From the NCBI RefSeq assembly GCF_024160875.1, contig NZ_JAIULA010000005.1:62001-126000 (forward strand): a stretch of DNA of 64,000 nucleotides, given 5' to 3'. Under the pieces are notes generated by a model. The model did no database searches, was not told the origin of the DNA, and worked only from the letters and a program-made list of their open reading frames with translations. The translations under genes were made by a program, and so were the position numbers. This DNA comes from Ligilactobacillus ubinensis (GTDB lineage Bacteria; Bacillota; Bacilli; Lactobacillales; Lactobacillaceae). Each line of letters starts with the position of its first letter. The first letter of the stretch is position 1. Of this stretch, positions 1 through 9,121 are shown piece after piece.

Positions 1-351
1 AGCTACATATTTTGCTTCGTTAAGAGCATCATCCATATAATACTCTTGAACTTTATTATATTGCTTATCGTTGTCTGTACCAGTTACTTCATCAGCTGAG
101 ATTCTTGTCGCATAATTTTGCGTATAACTCCACACATATGTTGCTAATGTAGCATGCATTAAATTTACATAGACTAAACGAAAAGTCCCATTTGCTTTTG
201 TCTTATACTTAGGTACTTTAACATAATCACTTACTGGAACTGCTTTTCCTGGAATTTCAATATAATATGGAATTGGATAAAATAAGCATAATATCAATAA
301 TATTATGCCTGAAAATATAAAAATAAATTTTAGCCATTGTTTTTTTATCAT
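1..351 (-). CDS. sepM: SepM-family PDZ/Lon-like serine protease, N-terminal part (cut by window edge)
   Basis: The first 117 codons are present and the rest lies beyond base 1. The start is ATG at 351, which shares one base with the coaD stop (TAATG), so the two are probably translationally coupled. Residues 9-25 form a hydrophobic N-terminal membrane anchor ending in a YPIPYYIEIPG-like segment. A luminal region follows with the family-typical stretch RLVYVNLMHATLATYVW. In this family (YlbL/SepM) a membrane anchor precedes a PDZ domain and a Lon-type Ser-Lys protease domain facing outside the cell; streptococcal SepM trims a competence pheromone. Those later domains and the catalytic dyad are not in the window, so the identification rests on the N-terminus and on position after coaD, a conserved Lactobacillaceae arrangement. 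Confidence 0.8.
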   Translation of the reverse strand, partial: MIKKQWLKFIFIFSGIILLILCLFYPIPYYIEIPGKAVPVSDYVKVPKYKTKANGTFRLVYVNLMHATLATYVWSYTQNYATRISADEVTGTDNDKQYNKVQEYYMDDALNEAKYVA

Positions 352-824
352 TACAATTTTTTCCTTAATGCTTTTTCAACTGCAGGTGGTACTAATCCAT
401 CTAATTTACCATTAAAGCGGGCAACTTCTTTAATCAAACTTGACGAAAGTAATGTATATTCTGGTCGTGCAATTAATAAAATCGTCTCTAAGTCTGGAGC
501 TAACCGCTTGTTCATTGCAGCTATTCCTTGTTCATATTCGAAATCTTGTCCATTTCTTACGCCACGAACAATCACCTGAGCTTTAAGTTTGCGAGCAACA
601 TTTATCGTCAAATCTGCAGGAATGTCTACCGCCGAAACATTTGGTATATCTGTAATCGCTGCATTAACAAGTCGTATTTTCTCTTCCAATGTAAAAAGTG
701 GTTTTTTAGCTGTATTAGTTGCCACAACTACAATCACTTCATCCCAAAGTTCGCTTGCACGTTTAATTAAATCTAAATGTCCATTTGTCAGCGGGTCGAA
801 ACTACCAGGAAATATTGCTCTCAT
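351..824 (-). CDS. coaD: Phosphopantetheine adenylyltransferase
   Basis: This cytosolic enzyme transfers AMP from ATP to 4'-phosphopantetheine to give dephospho-CoA, the penultimate step of coenzyme A synthesis. The 157-residue length matches the family. The nucleotidyltransferase T/HxGH motif is seen as TNGH at residues 13-16 within FPGSFDPLTNGH, and the C-terminal SSS motif at 127-129 within LLSSSLIKE. The gene sits 2 bases after rsmD and its stop overlaps the sepM start by one base, so ylbG, rsmD, coaD and sepM look like one tightly coupled operon. Confidence 0.97.
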   Translation of the reverse strand: MRAIFPGSFDPLTNGHLDLIKRASELWDEVIVVVATNTAKKPLFTLEEKIRLVNAAITDIPNVSAVDIPADLTINVARKLKAQVIVRGVRNGQDFEYEQGIAAMNKRLAPDLETILLIARPEYTLLSSSLIKEVARFNGKLDGLVPPAVEKALRKKL

Positions 825-826
825 CT

Positions 827-1387
827 TTAATTACTCCCTTCAAATACATAAAAGGTTAGTTCTGTAATACCATAATCAACACGCTTTAAAAATGTAAAAT
901 TAGCTATTTTTTCTGGTAATTTAGCTTCCTGATCCGTTTCACAAATAATAAGCGCTTTACTGTTAAGTAATTTTAAATCTAGCAACTTTTGCATCATGTT
1001 CATAATATCCTGTTGTTTATATGGCGGATCAAAAAAAACGTAGTCAAACTGCTTTTTTTCCTTGCTCAATTGCACAATTATTTTTTTAGCATCACCTTTA
1101 ATAACGCTAAAGGCATCTTCTTTTTTGGTTACTTCGACATTTTCTTTAATCGTTTTAATTGCTTGGTATTGTCTATCGACTAAAGTTGCATGTTCTGCTC
1201 CACGCGACACAGCCTCGATGGCTAATCCACCACTTCCAGCATATAAGTCAAGAACTTTTCCACCATCAAAATATGGACCTATAATATTAAACATTGATTC
1301 TTTTATTTTATCAGTTGTAGGTCTTGTTTTCATACCTGGAACGGCCTTAAGTCGACGACCGCCAAAATCTCCTGCTACAATTCTCAT
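827..1387 (-). CDS. rsmD: 16S rRNA (guanine966-N2)-methyltransferase
   Basis: The enzyme methylates G966 of 16S rRNA during 30S assembly, using S-adenosylmethionine. With the start chosen here the protein has 186 residues. The SAM-binding loop LDLYAGSGGLAIEA is at 46-59 and the amino-methyltransferase motif DPPY at 120-123. I chose ATG at 1387 (MRIVAG) rather than the in-frame ATG at 1396. Family members begin MRVI/MRIV, and this start gives a four-base ATGA overlap with the ylbG stop, implying coupled translation. coaD follows after 2 bases, the usual pairing in Firmicutes. Confidence 0.95.
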   Translation of the reverse strand: MRIVAGDFGGRRLKAVPGMKTRPTTDKIKESMFNIIGPYFDGGKVLDLYAGSGGLAIEAVSRGAEHATLVDRQYQAIKTIKENVEVTKKEDAFSVIKGDAKKIIVQLSKEKKQFDYVFFDPPYKQQDIMNMMQKLLDLKLLNSKALIICETDQEAKLPEKIANFTFLKRVDYGITELTFYVFEGSN

Positions 1388-1689
1388 ATCTTCCACTCTT
1401 TATTTTTAAATTTTTCTTGATCCTCTTCAGTAAGTTTAAATCTGCCTAAAGTATTATTGTATGTGGTTGTAATTTCAGGACGTGGTGAAACAATAACTTC
1501 TTTTACATAACGCAATTGTTCCAATTTTTTTACATTAACATCAATCTCTTTTTGATTCATATAAATAAGAACATATTTCATCTTTCGTGATACATATTGA
1601 ATGCTTCCGTATCGACGTAATTGTTTACTTTGTTTAAGATGATATAGATATACAAAAACTCCTTGACGTTTTTGAACTTCAAATACCAC
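1384..1689 (-). CDS. ylbG: YlbG family protein (DUF2129)
   Basis: This 101-residue cytosolic protein of unknown function is conserved in Bacilli directly before rsmD. The hallmark segment KQLRRYGSIQYVSRKMKYV aligns with the B. subtilis YlbG sequence as I remember it. The start is GTG at 1689: a strong ribosome-binding site (AAAGGAGGAG, 1705-1696) lies 6 bases upstream, whereas the upstream in-frame ATG at 1731 has no comparable site and would add 14 residues absent from the family. The gene overlaps rsmD by four bases. A candidate structured RNA lies upstream, between this gene and pyc. Confidence 0.88.
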   Translation of the reverse strand: MVFEVQKRQGVFVYLYHLKQSKQLRRYGSIQYVSRKMKYVLIYMNQKEIDVNVKKLEQLRYVKEVIVSPRPEITTTYNNTLGRFKLTEEDQEKFKNKEWKI

Positions 1690-1783
1690 AATTAGCTCCT
1701 CCTTTAGTCGCTTATTACTAATATTATACACTATTATTTATTAAACTAAGTACTTAATAATTTAGAAAAATACTATATTTAAT

Positions 1784-1889
1784 AAAAAAATGTGAGAAAA
1801 ATGTCTATACAAAAGCTTAAAAAATGACTGACTTAGTTGCCAACACATCTTTCTTCAACACTTAAGTAAAAGATCTACTTTTCTCACAA
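1784..1889 (-). ncRNA. Candidate structured RNA or long structured terminator between pyc and ylbG
   Basis: On the minus strand a perfect 10-bp outer stem (TGTGAGAAAA, 1888-1879, with TTTTCTCACA, 1800-1791) closes a 78-base interior and is followed at once by seven U residues (1790-1784). Inside, ACTTA...GTTG pairs with CAAC-TAAGT around a 16-base loop, and AAGTA with TACTT in a small hairpin. The U-tract exists on the minus strand only. It could be the pyc terminator, the leader of ylbG or a free small RNA. I do not recognise a known family. Confidence 0.4.
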
Positions 1890-1947
1890 ATATCTATTTC
1901 ATTAATAACCACTTTTAAATAACATATTTTATTACTAGACGTAACTT

Positions 1948-4900
1948 CTATGCTTGGTTAACTGGTTCTAATTCTAATAACAAATCTTGACTTTCTAAAA
2001 TGTCGCCATTTTTTACATAAACATGTGCAACTTTCCCGGCAAAAGGTGCCTTGATAGTTGTTTCCATTTTCATAGCTTCAGTAACAACTAATGGTTCACC
2101 TTTTTTAACCACTTGACCTTTTTCAACTAATAATTCTAACACTGAACCACTTAACGTAGCTCCTATATGTTTAATATTTGTTGGCTCGGCTTTAGGAACA
2201 CTAGTTACTTTGGCTTCTTTACTCTTATCATGCATCATAATCTGGATTGTTTGCCCATTTAGCGAGAAGAACAAACTGCGGTTTCCTGCTTCATCTGCTG
2301 TTGATATAGAGTCAAGTCGAACGATAACCGAACGACCTGGTGAAAAGTTAACATGAATTGTTTCACCTGAACGCATGCCTTGATAAAATGTCGTAGTATC
2401 TAAAGCAAACATAGACCCAAACGTCCGAATATTGTCCTCATATGTTAAGAAGACATCTGGGTACAAAATATAGCTTAAAACTTCTTCTGGTGATGGTTCA
2501 TATTTTATCTTTTCAGTCAACTCATTTTTTACCTTTAGAAAATCAATTGGTTCGGCTAAACTACCCGGTCGAACTGTAATAGGTGTACGTCCCTTCAAAA
2601 CAATCTTTTGTAATTTTTCAGGGAATCCACCTTCTGGTTGACCTAAATCACCAGCAAAGAAACTAACAACTGATTCTGGAAAATCCAAACTTTGACCTAA
2701 TGTAAAAATATTTTGAGAATTCAAATTATTCTGAATCATAAAAATAGCTAAATCACCAACAACCTTTGAACTAGGTGTAACCTTAACAATATCACCTAAA
2801 AGTTCATTAACTTCCCGATAGGTTTTCTTGACTATTTCAAAATCTTCAATCCCTAAAGCCTTAGCTTGCTGTTGTAAATTCGAGTACTGTCCACCTGGCA
2901 TTTCTGTTTGATAAATATCTGTCTGTGGTGAAGTCGTCCCATTCATAAAATCTTGGTAAAAAGGTTTGATTCCAGCCCAATAACGGTTTACCTTTTCTAC
3001 ATTATCCATAAGCATAATTGGTTGGCGAATATCACCTTCCATTGCATAATAAAAACTACTCATGCTTGGCTGACTTGTTGTTCCAGATAATGCACTTGAA
3101 GCTACATCTACTATATCAACACCCGCACGGGTTGCTTCAACGATTGTGGCAACACCATTCCCAGTTGTATCATGTGTATGCAGATGAATAGGTACATCAA
3201 TATCAGACTTCAACGCACTGACTAATTCATAAGCAGCTTTGGGCTTAAGCAAACCAGCCATATCTTTAATACCAATAATTTGTGAACCAGCATTAATTAA
3301 CGACTGCGCTAACTTTCTATAATAGTTAAGTGTGTATTTTGTTTCATCTGCATTAAGGATATCTCCTGTATAACACATAGTTCCTTCAGCAATTTTACCA
3401 GTTGCACGTACATACTCAATTGGTTTTTCCATTTGAACAATCCAGTTTAAACTATCAAAGATTCTGAAAACATCAATTCCACTATCTGCACTTTGTTTTA
3501 TAAATGCCTTTAACACGTTATCTGGATAATTCTTATAACCTACCGCATTAGAACCGCGCAACAACATTTGCAGCAATGTATGTGGCATCTTTTTATGCAT
3601 AATCTCTAATCTTTTCCATGGATCCTCATTTAAAAAGCGATATGCAACATCAAAAGTTGCTCCACCCCATACTTCAGCGGAAAAAACATTTGGAAATACC
3701 TTTTCATAGTTTTCAATGACTGGTAACATATCTTTCGTTCTCATTCTTGTTGCAAATAAACTCTGATGCGCATCTCGCATTGTTGTGTCTGTAATAAGAA
3801 CTTTAGATTGTTGTTTAACCCAATCCATTGCCGCTTCGACACCATTTTCATCAAAAATAGCCTTTGCATTTTCAGAAGTGTTAATTTTTGAAAAATTAGT
3901 ATCCAACTGAATATCTGGTGCAAACACCTTTTTATGGTGAACAGTTCCTGGAAACCCATTTACAGTTACATCCGAAATGTACTTTAATAAATGGTTTGTT
4001 GTGCTTGGTTTTAAATTGAAACTAACCAACTCAGGTGTGCTATCTACAAATGTTGTATGTGCATTTCCCGCCTGAAATACGGGGTGCTTTAATACATTTA
4101 GCATAAACTCAATATTAGTTTTAACTCCACGAATTTGGAATTCCGTTAAAACTCTTTTCATTTTATCAACTGCTTCTGCAAAATTACGCGCCTGCACACA
4201 TGCTTTTACCAATAAAGAATCAAAAAATGGGGTTATCACTGCTCCAGTATATGCATTACCACCATCCAAACGAACACCAAAACCACCTGGTGATCTATAT
4301 GTTTCAATTTTCCCCGTATCTGGCATAAAATTATTCTCAGGATTCTCAGTTGTAATCCTACATTGAATAGCCACGCCATGATAAGTCATTTCATCTTGCT
4401 TAGGCAAATGTAAGTCTTTAAACAAATCTTTACCCGCTGCTATTTTAATTTGCGCTTGTACAATATCAACTTCTGTAATCATTTCTGTTACAGTGTGTTC
4501 AACTTGAATTCTTGGGTTAACTTCAATAAAATAAAAATCATCATCCGTTACTAAAAATTCAACTGTCCCTGCATTTTGATAATTAACCGTTTTAGCTAGA
4601 CTAACTGCTGCATTGCAAATCTCTTGTCGCCGTTTTTCAGATAAAGAAATACTTGGTGCAAATTCTATAACCTTTTGATTTCTACGTTGTACCGAGCAAT
4701 CACGTTCAAAAAGATGCAAAATATTGCCATGTTTATCGCCTAATATCTGTACTTCAATATGCTTGGGGTTAAGTAAATACTTTTCAATATATAGTTCATC
4801 GTCGCCAAAAGATTGCATAGCTTCACTGCGAGCACGATTATATGCATCTTCTAATTCACTATCCTTGCGTACAATTCTCATTCCACGCCCACCGCCGCCT

Positions 4901-5382
4901 AAAGCTGCTTTAACCATAATAGGATAGCCATATTTTTCAGCAAATTCTCGAACTTCTACAATAGATTTAACTGGTTCTTTCGTTCCCGGAATCGTTTGCA
5001 AGCCCGCTTTATGTGCTACTTCTTTTGCTTCAATTTTATCGCCAAAGATAGATAATTGCTTTACTGATGGCCCAATAAAAGTAATTCCCGCCAAAGCACA
5101 TTTTTCTGCAAATTCTTCATTTTCAGCTAGAAAGCCATATCCTGGATGAATTGCATCTGCTCCTGTCATTTTTGCTACTCGCAAAATATCGTCCATATCA
5201 AGATATGCTTCAATTGGTTTTTTGCCTTCGCCAATCAAATAAGATTCATCAGCCTTAAAGCGATGAATACCATATTCATCTTCTTTAGCATAAACTGCAA
5301 CAGTACTAAGATCCAATTCATGACATGCACGAATAATCCGAACTGCAATTTCTCCTCGATTAGCGATTAAAATTTTCTTCAT
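1948..5382 (-). CDS. pyc: Pyruvate carboxylase
   Basis: This biotin enzyme carboxylates pyruvate to oxaloacetate, feeding aspartate and so the lysine/DAP and glutamate routes. The 1144-residue chain has the full single-polypeptide layout. The biotin carboxylase/ATP-grasp domain comes first (starting MKKILIANRGEIAVRI, with a glycine-rich ATP loop KAALGGGGRGMRIV). The carboxyltransferase TIM barrel opens at about residue 525 with ITDTTMRDAHQS. The C-terminal biotinyl domain carries EAMKME, with the biotinylated lysine near 1105. I chose ATG at 5382 rather than the in-frame GTG at 5397: the AAAGTGGTG site then lies about 9 bases upstream and the protein begins as in homologues. It is followed by ylbG on the same strand. 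Lactic-acid-bacterial homologues are reported to be regulated by c-di-AMP; that cannot be judged from the sequence. Confidence 0.97.
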   Translation of the reverse strand: MKKILIANRGEIAVRIIRACHELDLSTVAVYAKEDEYGIHRFKADESYLIGEGKKPIEAYLDMDDILRVAKMTGADAIHPGYGFLAENEEFAEKCALAGITFIGPSVKQLSIFGDKIEAKEVAHKAGLQTIPGTKEPVKSIVEVREFAEKYGYPIMVKAALGGGGRGMRIVRKDSELEDAYNRARSEAMQSFGDDELYIEKYLLNPKHIEVQILGDKHGNILHLFERDCSVQRRNQKVIEFAPSISLSEKRRQEICNAAVSLAKTVNYQNAGTVEFLVTDDDFYFIEVNPRIQVEHTVTEMITEVDIVQAQIKIAAGKDLFKDLHLPKQDEMTYHGVAIQCRITTENPENNFMPDTGKIETYRSPGGFGVRLDGGNAYTGAVITPFFDSLLVKACVQARNFAEAVDKMKRVLTEFQIRGVKTNIEFMLNVLKHPVFQAGNAHTTFVDSTPELVSFNLKPSTTNHLLKYISDVTVNGFPGTVHHKKVFAPDIQLDTNFSKINTSENAKAIFDENGVEAAMDWVKQQSKVLITDTTMRDAHQSLFATRMRTKDMLPVIENYEKVFPNVFSAEVWGGATFDVAYRFLNEDPWKRLEIMHKKMPHTLLQMLLRGSNAVGYKNYPDNVLKAFIKQSADSGIDVFRIFDSLNWIVQMEKPIEYVRATGKIAEGTMCYTGDILNADETKYTLNYYRKLAQSLINAGSQIIGIKDMAGLLKPKAAYELVSALKSDIDVPIHLHTHDTTGNGVATIVEATRAGVDIVDVASSALSGTTSQPSMSSFYYAMEGDIRQPIMLMDNVEKVNRYWAGIKPFYQDFMNGTTSPQTDIYQTEMPGGQYSNLQQQAKALGIEDFEIVKKTYREVNELLGDIVKVTPSSKVVGDLAIFMIQNNLNSQNIFTLGQSLDFPESVVSFFAGDLGQPEGGFPEKLQKIVLKGRTPITVRPGSLAEPIDFLKVKNELTEKIKYEPSPEEVLSYILYPDVFLTYEDNIRTFGSMFALDTTTFYQGMRSGETIHVNFSPGRSVIVRLDSISTADEAGNRSLFFSLNGQTIQIMMHDKSKEAKVTSVPKAEPTNIKHIGATLSGSVLELLVEKGQVVKKGEPLVVTEAMKMETTIKAPFAGKVAHVYVKNGDILESQDLLLELEPVNQA

Positions 5383-5433
5383 TAATTCAAACACCACTTT
5401 CTGCTAAATAATCTATCTTCAAAATTAACTATC

Positions 5434-6627
5434 TTAATGCCTAACCTTGCGTGCAAGCAAATCAAACTCAGCATTCCTTCTTTGACTAACTGAAATATTT
5501 ACCACCATTCCAAGTGCTAAGGACAATACAACCATACTTGATCCACCATAAGATATAAATGGTAATGTTACTCCTGTAATAGGCAGTAAACCGCATACTG
5601 CGCCTACATTTAAGGCTGTTTCAACAAACATAAAGGTTCCAATACCATAACAAAATAAAGAATTATACGTATTTTTTGAACGAATACCAATTAAAATAAT
5701 TCTTAATGTTAACCACATCAACAATACTAAAACAATAGCTAAACCAATAAAACCAAGTTCCTCGACTATGATTGATAAAATAAAATCCGTATATGGTTCA
5801 GGTAAATAACCACGTTTTTGAATACTATTACCTAACCCACGTCCAAATAGTCCCCCATTACTGATTGCATAATATGAATTTACTAACTGTTTACCACTTG
5901 AACTAGCTACTTTGAAAGGAGCAAAAAAGGCAACAAACCGTTGATACACATACGCTAATTTACCTGAAAATGGATTAAAAAAGCGAAATATATTTAAGCC
6001 AGCATAAAAAACAGTTATACTGCCCACTAATGCGCTAATTTTGGCTTTACCAGACCACTTGTTTGCTGCTAACCACATTATCATTACAATTGCACCATTA
6101 ATAACTAAGCCACCTAAATCAGGTGTAATTATAATAAGACCAAACAACATACATAGTTTAATAATTACGATAATGTTTTTCTGTGTATAATTTCTATCAA
6201 TTAAACTGTTTGTTGTCTCTTGACGCGCAAACAATCGAGCTAACCATATTGTTATATACAATTTACATATTTCTGATGGTTGAATGCTTATAATTCCTAA
6301 ACTAATCCAACCATTTGCACCATTTATTGCCTTAGTAAAGTACTTAGCATAAACTAACGCCAAAAAGACAGCAATAAAACCAATACTAATTACATAGTCG
6401 TTAACCCAATATCTAGGATTAATATGCGCCGCTAAAAAAAACAGTATCAATCCTATAAACACAAATACTAATTGCTTATATAAATATGAATTGCTACTTC
6501 CACCACTATAAGTTTGATTTATTGAACTAGCCGAATAAACCATTATTACACCTATTATGCATAATGCAACATAAGGTAAAAATAAAAAATAATCAAAATA
6601 TTTTAATTTTCTTTTTAAATCTTCCAT
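5434..6627 (-). CDS. ftsW: FtsW, SEDS-family septal peptidoglycan polymerase
   Basis: This is a polytopic membrane glycosyltransferase of the SEDS family that polymerises lipid II at the division septum with its cognate class B PBP. The 397-residue chain has about ten hydrophobic segments. Family motifs are visible: GRGLGNSIQKRGYLPEPYTD, DFILSIIVEELGFIG, and near the C-terminus ITGVTLPFISYGGSSM. RodA has the same fold; position beside pyc, as in other lactobacilli, favours FtsW. The likely partner, pbpB, is in the dcw cluster at 50.6-52.7 kb. The ribosome-binding site upstream of the ATG is weak. The gene lies 36 bases before pyc on the same strand. Confidence 0.9.
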   Translation of the reverse strand: MEDLKRKLKYFDYFLFLPYVALCIIGVIMVYSASSINQTYSGGSSNSYLYKQLVFVFIGLILFFLAAHINPRYWVNDYVISIGFIAVFLALVYAKYFTKAINGANGWISLGIISIQPSEICKLYITIWLARLFARQETTNSLIDRNYTQKNIIVIIKLCMLFGLIIITPDLGGLVINGAIVMIMWLAANKWSGKAKISALVGSITVFYAGLNIFRFFNPFSGKLAYVYQRFVAFFAPFKVASSSGKQLVNSYYAISNGGLFGRGLGNSIQKRGYLPEPYTDFILSIIVEELGFIGLAIVLVLLMWLTLRIILIGIRSKNTYNSLFCYGIGTFMFVETALNVGAVCGLLPITGVTLPFISYGGSSMVVLSLALGMVVNISVSQRRNAEFDLLARKVRH

Positions 6628-6772
6628 ACTACTGCTAAATCACACCCAGCATTATTTTTAATAAATAAATTTTATTGTATGTAAGTGAATTAAAGAATGC
6701 TTTTCTTCATACACCTTGATTATATCATAATTTAATACTAGCGTTACTAGACAGTATCTCAATTTAATAAAT

Positions 6773-6816
6773 TCATTTCATTATAATTAAAATATATTTC
6801 TCATTTCATTATAATT
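6773..6816. repeat. Direct repeat pair, 16 bp, 28-bp period
   Basis: TCATTTCATTATAATT occurs perfectly at 6773-6788 and 6801-6816, upstream of ftsW. On the minus strand each copy contains a TATAATGA-like -10 hexamer context, so the pair may be duplicated promoter or operator sequence. Confidence 0.7.
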
Positions 6817-6854
6817 TGTTTGTGCTTATTTTTGCAACATTTTATTCAAAAAAC

Positions 6855-6886
6855 TATTTATAGATATTCTTATTTATAGATATTCT
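6855..6886. repeat. Perfect tandem duplication of a 16-mer
   Basis: TATTTATAGATATTCT at 6855-6870 is repeated immediately at 6871-6886. Two copies only, no spacer; likely a slippage product or a paired operator. Confidence 0.75.
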
Positions 6887-7084
6887 AATGTTAGTTTCTT
6901 AACAGTGAAATACTATTAGAGTCCCAAAAGCTCTTGACTAATTTGTAGAAACAAAAGTAGGACTAAAACGATTAGTAAAAAAATGTAACATCGCAAACCT
7001 ACTATCTAATCTAGATTCGGGGTAAGTTAAGTACAACTGACTGCATTTGAGCAAATATTTGGGTACATCCAAATATACAAGGAT

Positions 7085-7124
7085 AAAAAAAATAAGTCCG
7101 TAACAAAAGTCCCAGACTTATTTC
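7085..7124 (-). terminator. Intrinsic terminator of typA
   Basis: On the minus strand AATAAGTC (7122-7115) and GACTTATT (7098-7091) pair around a 16-base loop, and the 3' arm runs into a U-tract (7092-7085). It starts 14 bases after the typA stop. Confidence 0.8.
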
Positions 7125-7135
7125 TAAGTGTTTAA

Positions 7136-8977
7136 TTATTTTGTAACTCTCTTTGCTGCTTTAGTTGCTTTTTCACGCGCATTAGTTTCTAATATACGCT
7201 TACGCAATCTAATATTTTCAGGCGTTATTTCTAGCAACTCATCTTCATTCAAGAATTCTAATGATTCTTCAAGTGTCAAATGAGTTGGCTTTTTAATTGT
7301 TGCTGTTTGATCTTTGTTAGATGAGCGAACGTTCGTCATATTTTTACCTTTTGTAACGTTAACTGAAATATCACGTTCACGTGAAGATTGTCCTACAACC
7401 ATACCTTCATAAACTTCCATTCCTGGATCAACAAAGATTGTCCCACGACCTTCAATTCCCATAATTGCATATGTTGTAACCTTGCCTTTATTAATTGAAA
7501 CTAAGGCACCATTACGACGGCCTGGTTCCCAATTACGGATAACCGGTTTATATTCAGAAAATGTATGATTTAAAATACCATAACCACGTGTCATAGAAAG
7601 AAACTGTGAATCATATCCAATCAATCCACGTGTAGGTGTTGAAAATGTTAAGCGTGTTTGCCCATTGTTTCCGGTTTCCATGTTTACCATTTCACCTTTA
7701 CGTTGAGCCATTGAATCAATAACTGCTCCAGAATATTCATCTGGAGTATCAATAATAACACTTTCAAATGGTTCGCACAGTTTACCTTCTACTTCACGGT
7801 AAATAACTTTAGGACGTGATACTGCTAATTCAAAACCTTCTCTACGTAATGTTTCAATCAAAATTGATAAATGCAATTCACCACGACCAGATACAATCCA
7901 TGCATCAGGAGATTCGGTATCCTCAACACGCAAAGAAACATCTGTATGCAATTGTACTTTCAATCTATCTTCTAATTTACGAGCTGTAACATGATCGCCT
8001 TCGCGACCTACAAACGGTGAATTATTTGTCATGAATGTCATTTGTAACGTAGGTGGATCAATTCTTAAAACAGGCAGTGCTTCTAGATGACCTACTGGGC
8101 AAACAGTTTCGCCAACAAAAATATCATCCATTCCTGAAACAGCAATTAAATCCCCTGCTTTTGCTTCTGTAATTTCTAAACGTTGCAAACCAAAGAAACC
8201 AAAAAGTTTGGTTACACGGAAATTTTGTTGAGCTCCATCAAGTTTCATAACTGTAACTTGATCACCGACTTTGATTGCTCCTCGGAACACACGACCAATA
8301 CCAACTCGGCCCACAAATTCATTGTAATCCAACATAGCAACTTGGAATTGTAAAGGTTCATCTGAATTATCAACTGGTGCCGGAATCGTATCAATAATTG
8401 TATTAAAGACTGGATCCATTGTATGTTCTTGTTTTGAAGGATCTGCATCAAAAGAGGATGTTCCATTCATAGCTGAAGCATACACAACAGGAAATTCTAA
8501 TTGTTCCTCATCCGCACCTAATTCAATAAATAAATCTAGCACTTCATCAACTACTTCTGATGGACGCGCACCTGGACGATCAACTTTGTTAATAATTACA
8601 ATAGGTGTTAAATGTTGATCTAATGCCTTTTTCAAAACAAAACGAGTTTGTGGCATTGTTCCTTCAAAAGCATCAACTATAAGTAAAACACCATCAACCA
8701 TTTTCATAATACGCTCAACTTCACCACCAAAATCGGCGTGTCCTGGAGTATCTAAAATGTTAATTTGTTTATTTTTATATCTAACTGCAGTGTTTTTCGA
8801 TAAAATAGTAATTCCGCGTTCTTTTTCAATATCATTGGAATCTAGAGCGCGATCACCAATAACTGTATGTTCATCTAATGTATCTGATTGCTTTAATAAT
8901 TCGTTAACTAATGTTGTTTTACCGTGGTCAACGTGTGCGATAATGGCAACATTACGAATATCATCACGTGTTTTCAA
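7136..8977 (-). CDS. typA: Ribosome-associated translational GTPase TypA/BipA
   Basis: This EF-G-like GTPase helps 50S assembly and stress or cold adaptation. With the start used here it has 613 residues, the usual length. The G1 motif HVDHGKTT is at 15-22, followed by G3 DTPGHADF and G4 NKVD, then EF-G-like domains and the TypA-specific C-terminal domain. The start is TTG at 8977 (MKTRDDIRN): AAAGGAAG lies 8 bases upstream and homologues begin MKTREDIRN. The longer in-frame ATG at 9010 lacks a ribosome-binding site and would make the true site coding. It ends at its own terminator (7085-7124). Confidence 0.96.
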   Translation of the reverse strand: MKTRDDIRNVAIIAHVDHGKTTLVNELLKQSDTLDEHTVIGDRALDSNDIEKERGITILSKNTAVRYKNKQINILDTPGHADFGGEVERIMKMVDGVLLIVDAFEGTMPQTRFVLKKALDQHLTPIVIINKVDRPGARPSEVVDEVLDLFIELGADEEQLEFPVVYASAMNGTSSFDADPSKQEHTMDPVFNTIIDTIPAPVDNSDEPLQFQVAMLDYNEFVGRVGIGRVFRGAIKVGDQVTVMKLDGAQQNFRVTKLFGFFGLQRLEITEAKAGDLIAVSGMDDIFVGETVCPVGHLEALPVLRIDPPTLQMTFMTNNSPFVGREGDHVTARKLEDRLKVQLHTDVSLRVEDTESPDAWIVSGRGELHLSILIETLRREGFELAVSRPKVIYREVEGKLCEPFESVIIDTPDEYSGAVIDSMAQRKGEMVNMETGNNGQTRLTFSTPTRGLIGYDSQFLSMTRGYGILNHTFSEYKPVIRNWEPGRRNGALVSINKGKVTTYAIMGIEGRGTIFVDPGMEVYEGMVVGQSSRERDISVNVTKGKNMTNVRSSNKDQTATIKKPTHLTLEESLEFLNEDELLEITPENIRLRKRILETNAREKATKAAKRVTK

Positions 8978-9087
8978 TATTTTTTTCTTCCTTTCAAAAT
9001 CTATCTGCATAAGAAATACTCATAAAAAATGACAGCTATTTTCATAACGACATGAAAGAAGAAGGCGTTATTTTCAACAACTGACAT

Positions 9088-9113
9088 AAAAAAACTGCGG
9101 CTTCTTACCACAG
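9088..9113 (-). terminator. Intrinsic terminator of suhB
   Basis: On the minus strand CTGTGG (9113-9108) pairs with CCGCAG (9100-9095), allowing one G-U, around a 7-base loop, followed by seven U residues (9094-9088). It lies 9 bases after the suhB stop. Confidence 0.85.
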
Positions 9114-9121
9114 CATCAAGA

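Larger units (their letters stand above)
6628..7084. other. 457-base non-coding gap with two short direct repeats
   Basis: No gene was found between ftsW and the typA terminator. The gap holds two pairs of perfect 16-base direct repeats, listed separately. It must contain the ftsW promoter on the minus strand, but in such AT-rich sequence I cannot single out one. The stretch 6900-6990 has several GTCC/GGAC-like words resembling decayed terminator arms. No convincing hairpin with a U-tract was found there. Confidence 0.5.

Noticed and set aside
3741-3959. Minus-strand 72-codon frame within pyc
   Set aside because: It is a second reading frame on the same strand, inside the conserved carboxyltransferase region, without a ribosome-binding site.
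6773-6886. CRISPR-like repeats
   Set aside because: Only two copies of each of two different 16-mers, one pair without any spacer and no cas genes; not an array.
6900-6990. A second terminator upstream of typA's own
   Set aside because: GTCC/GGAC-like words are present, but they form no continuous stem followed by a T-run.
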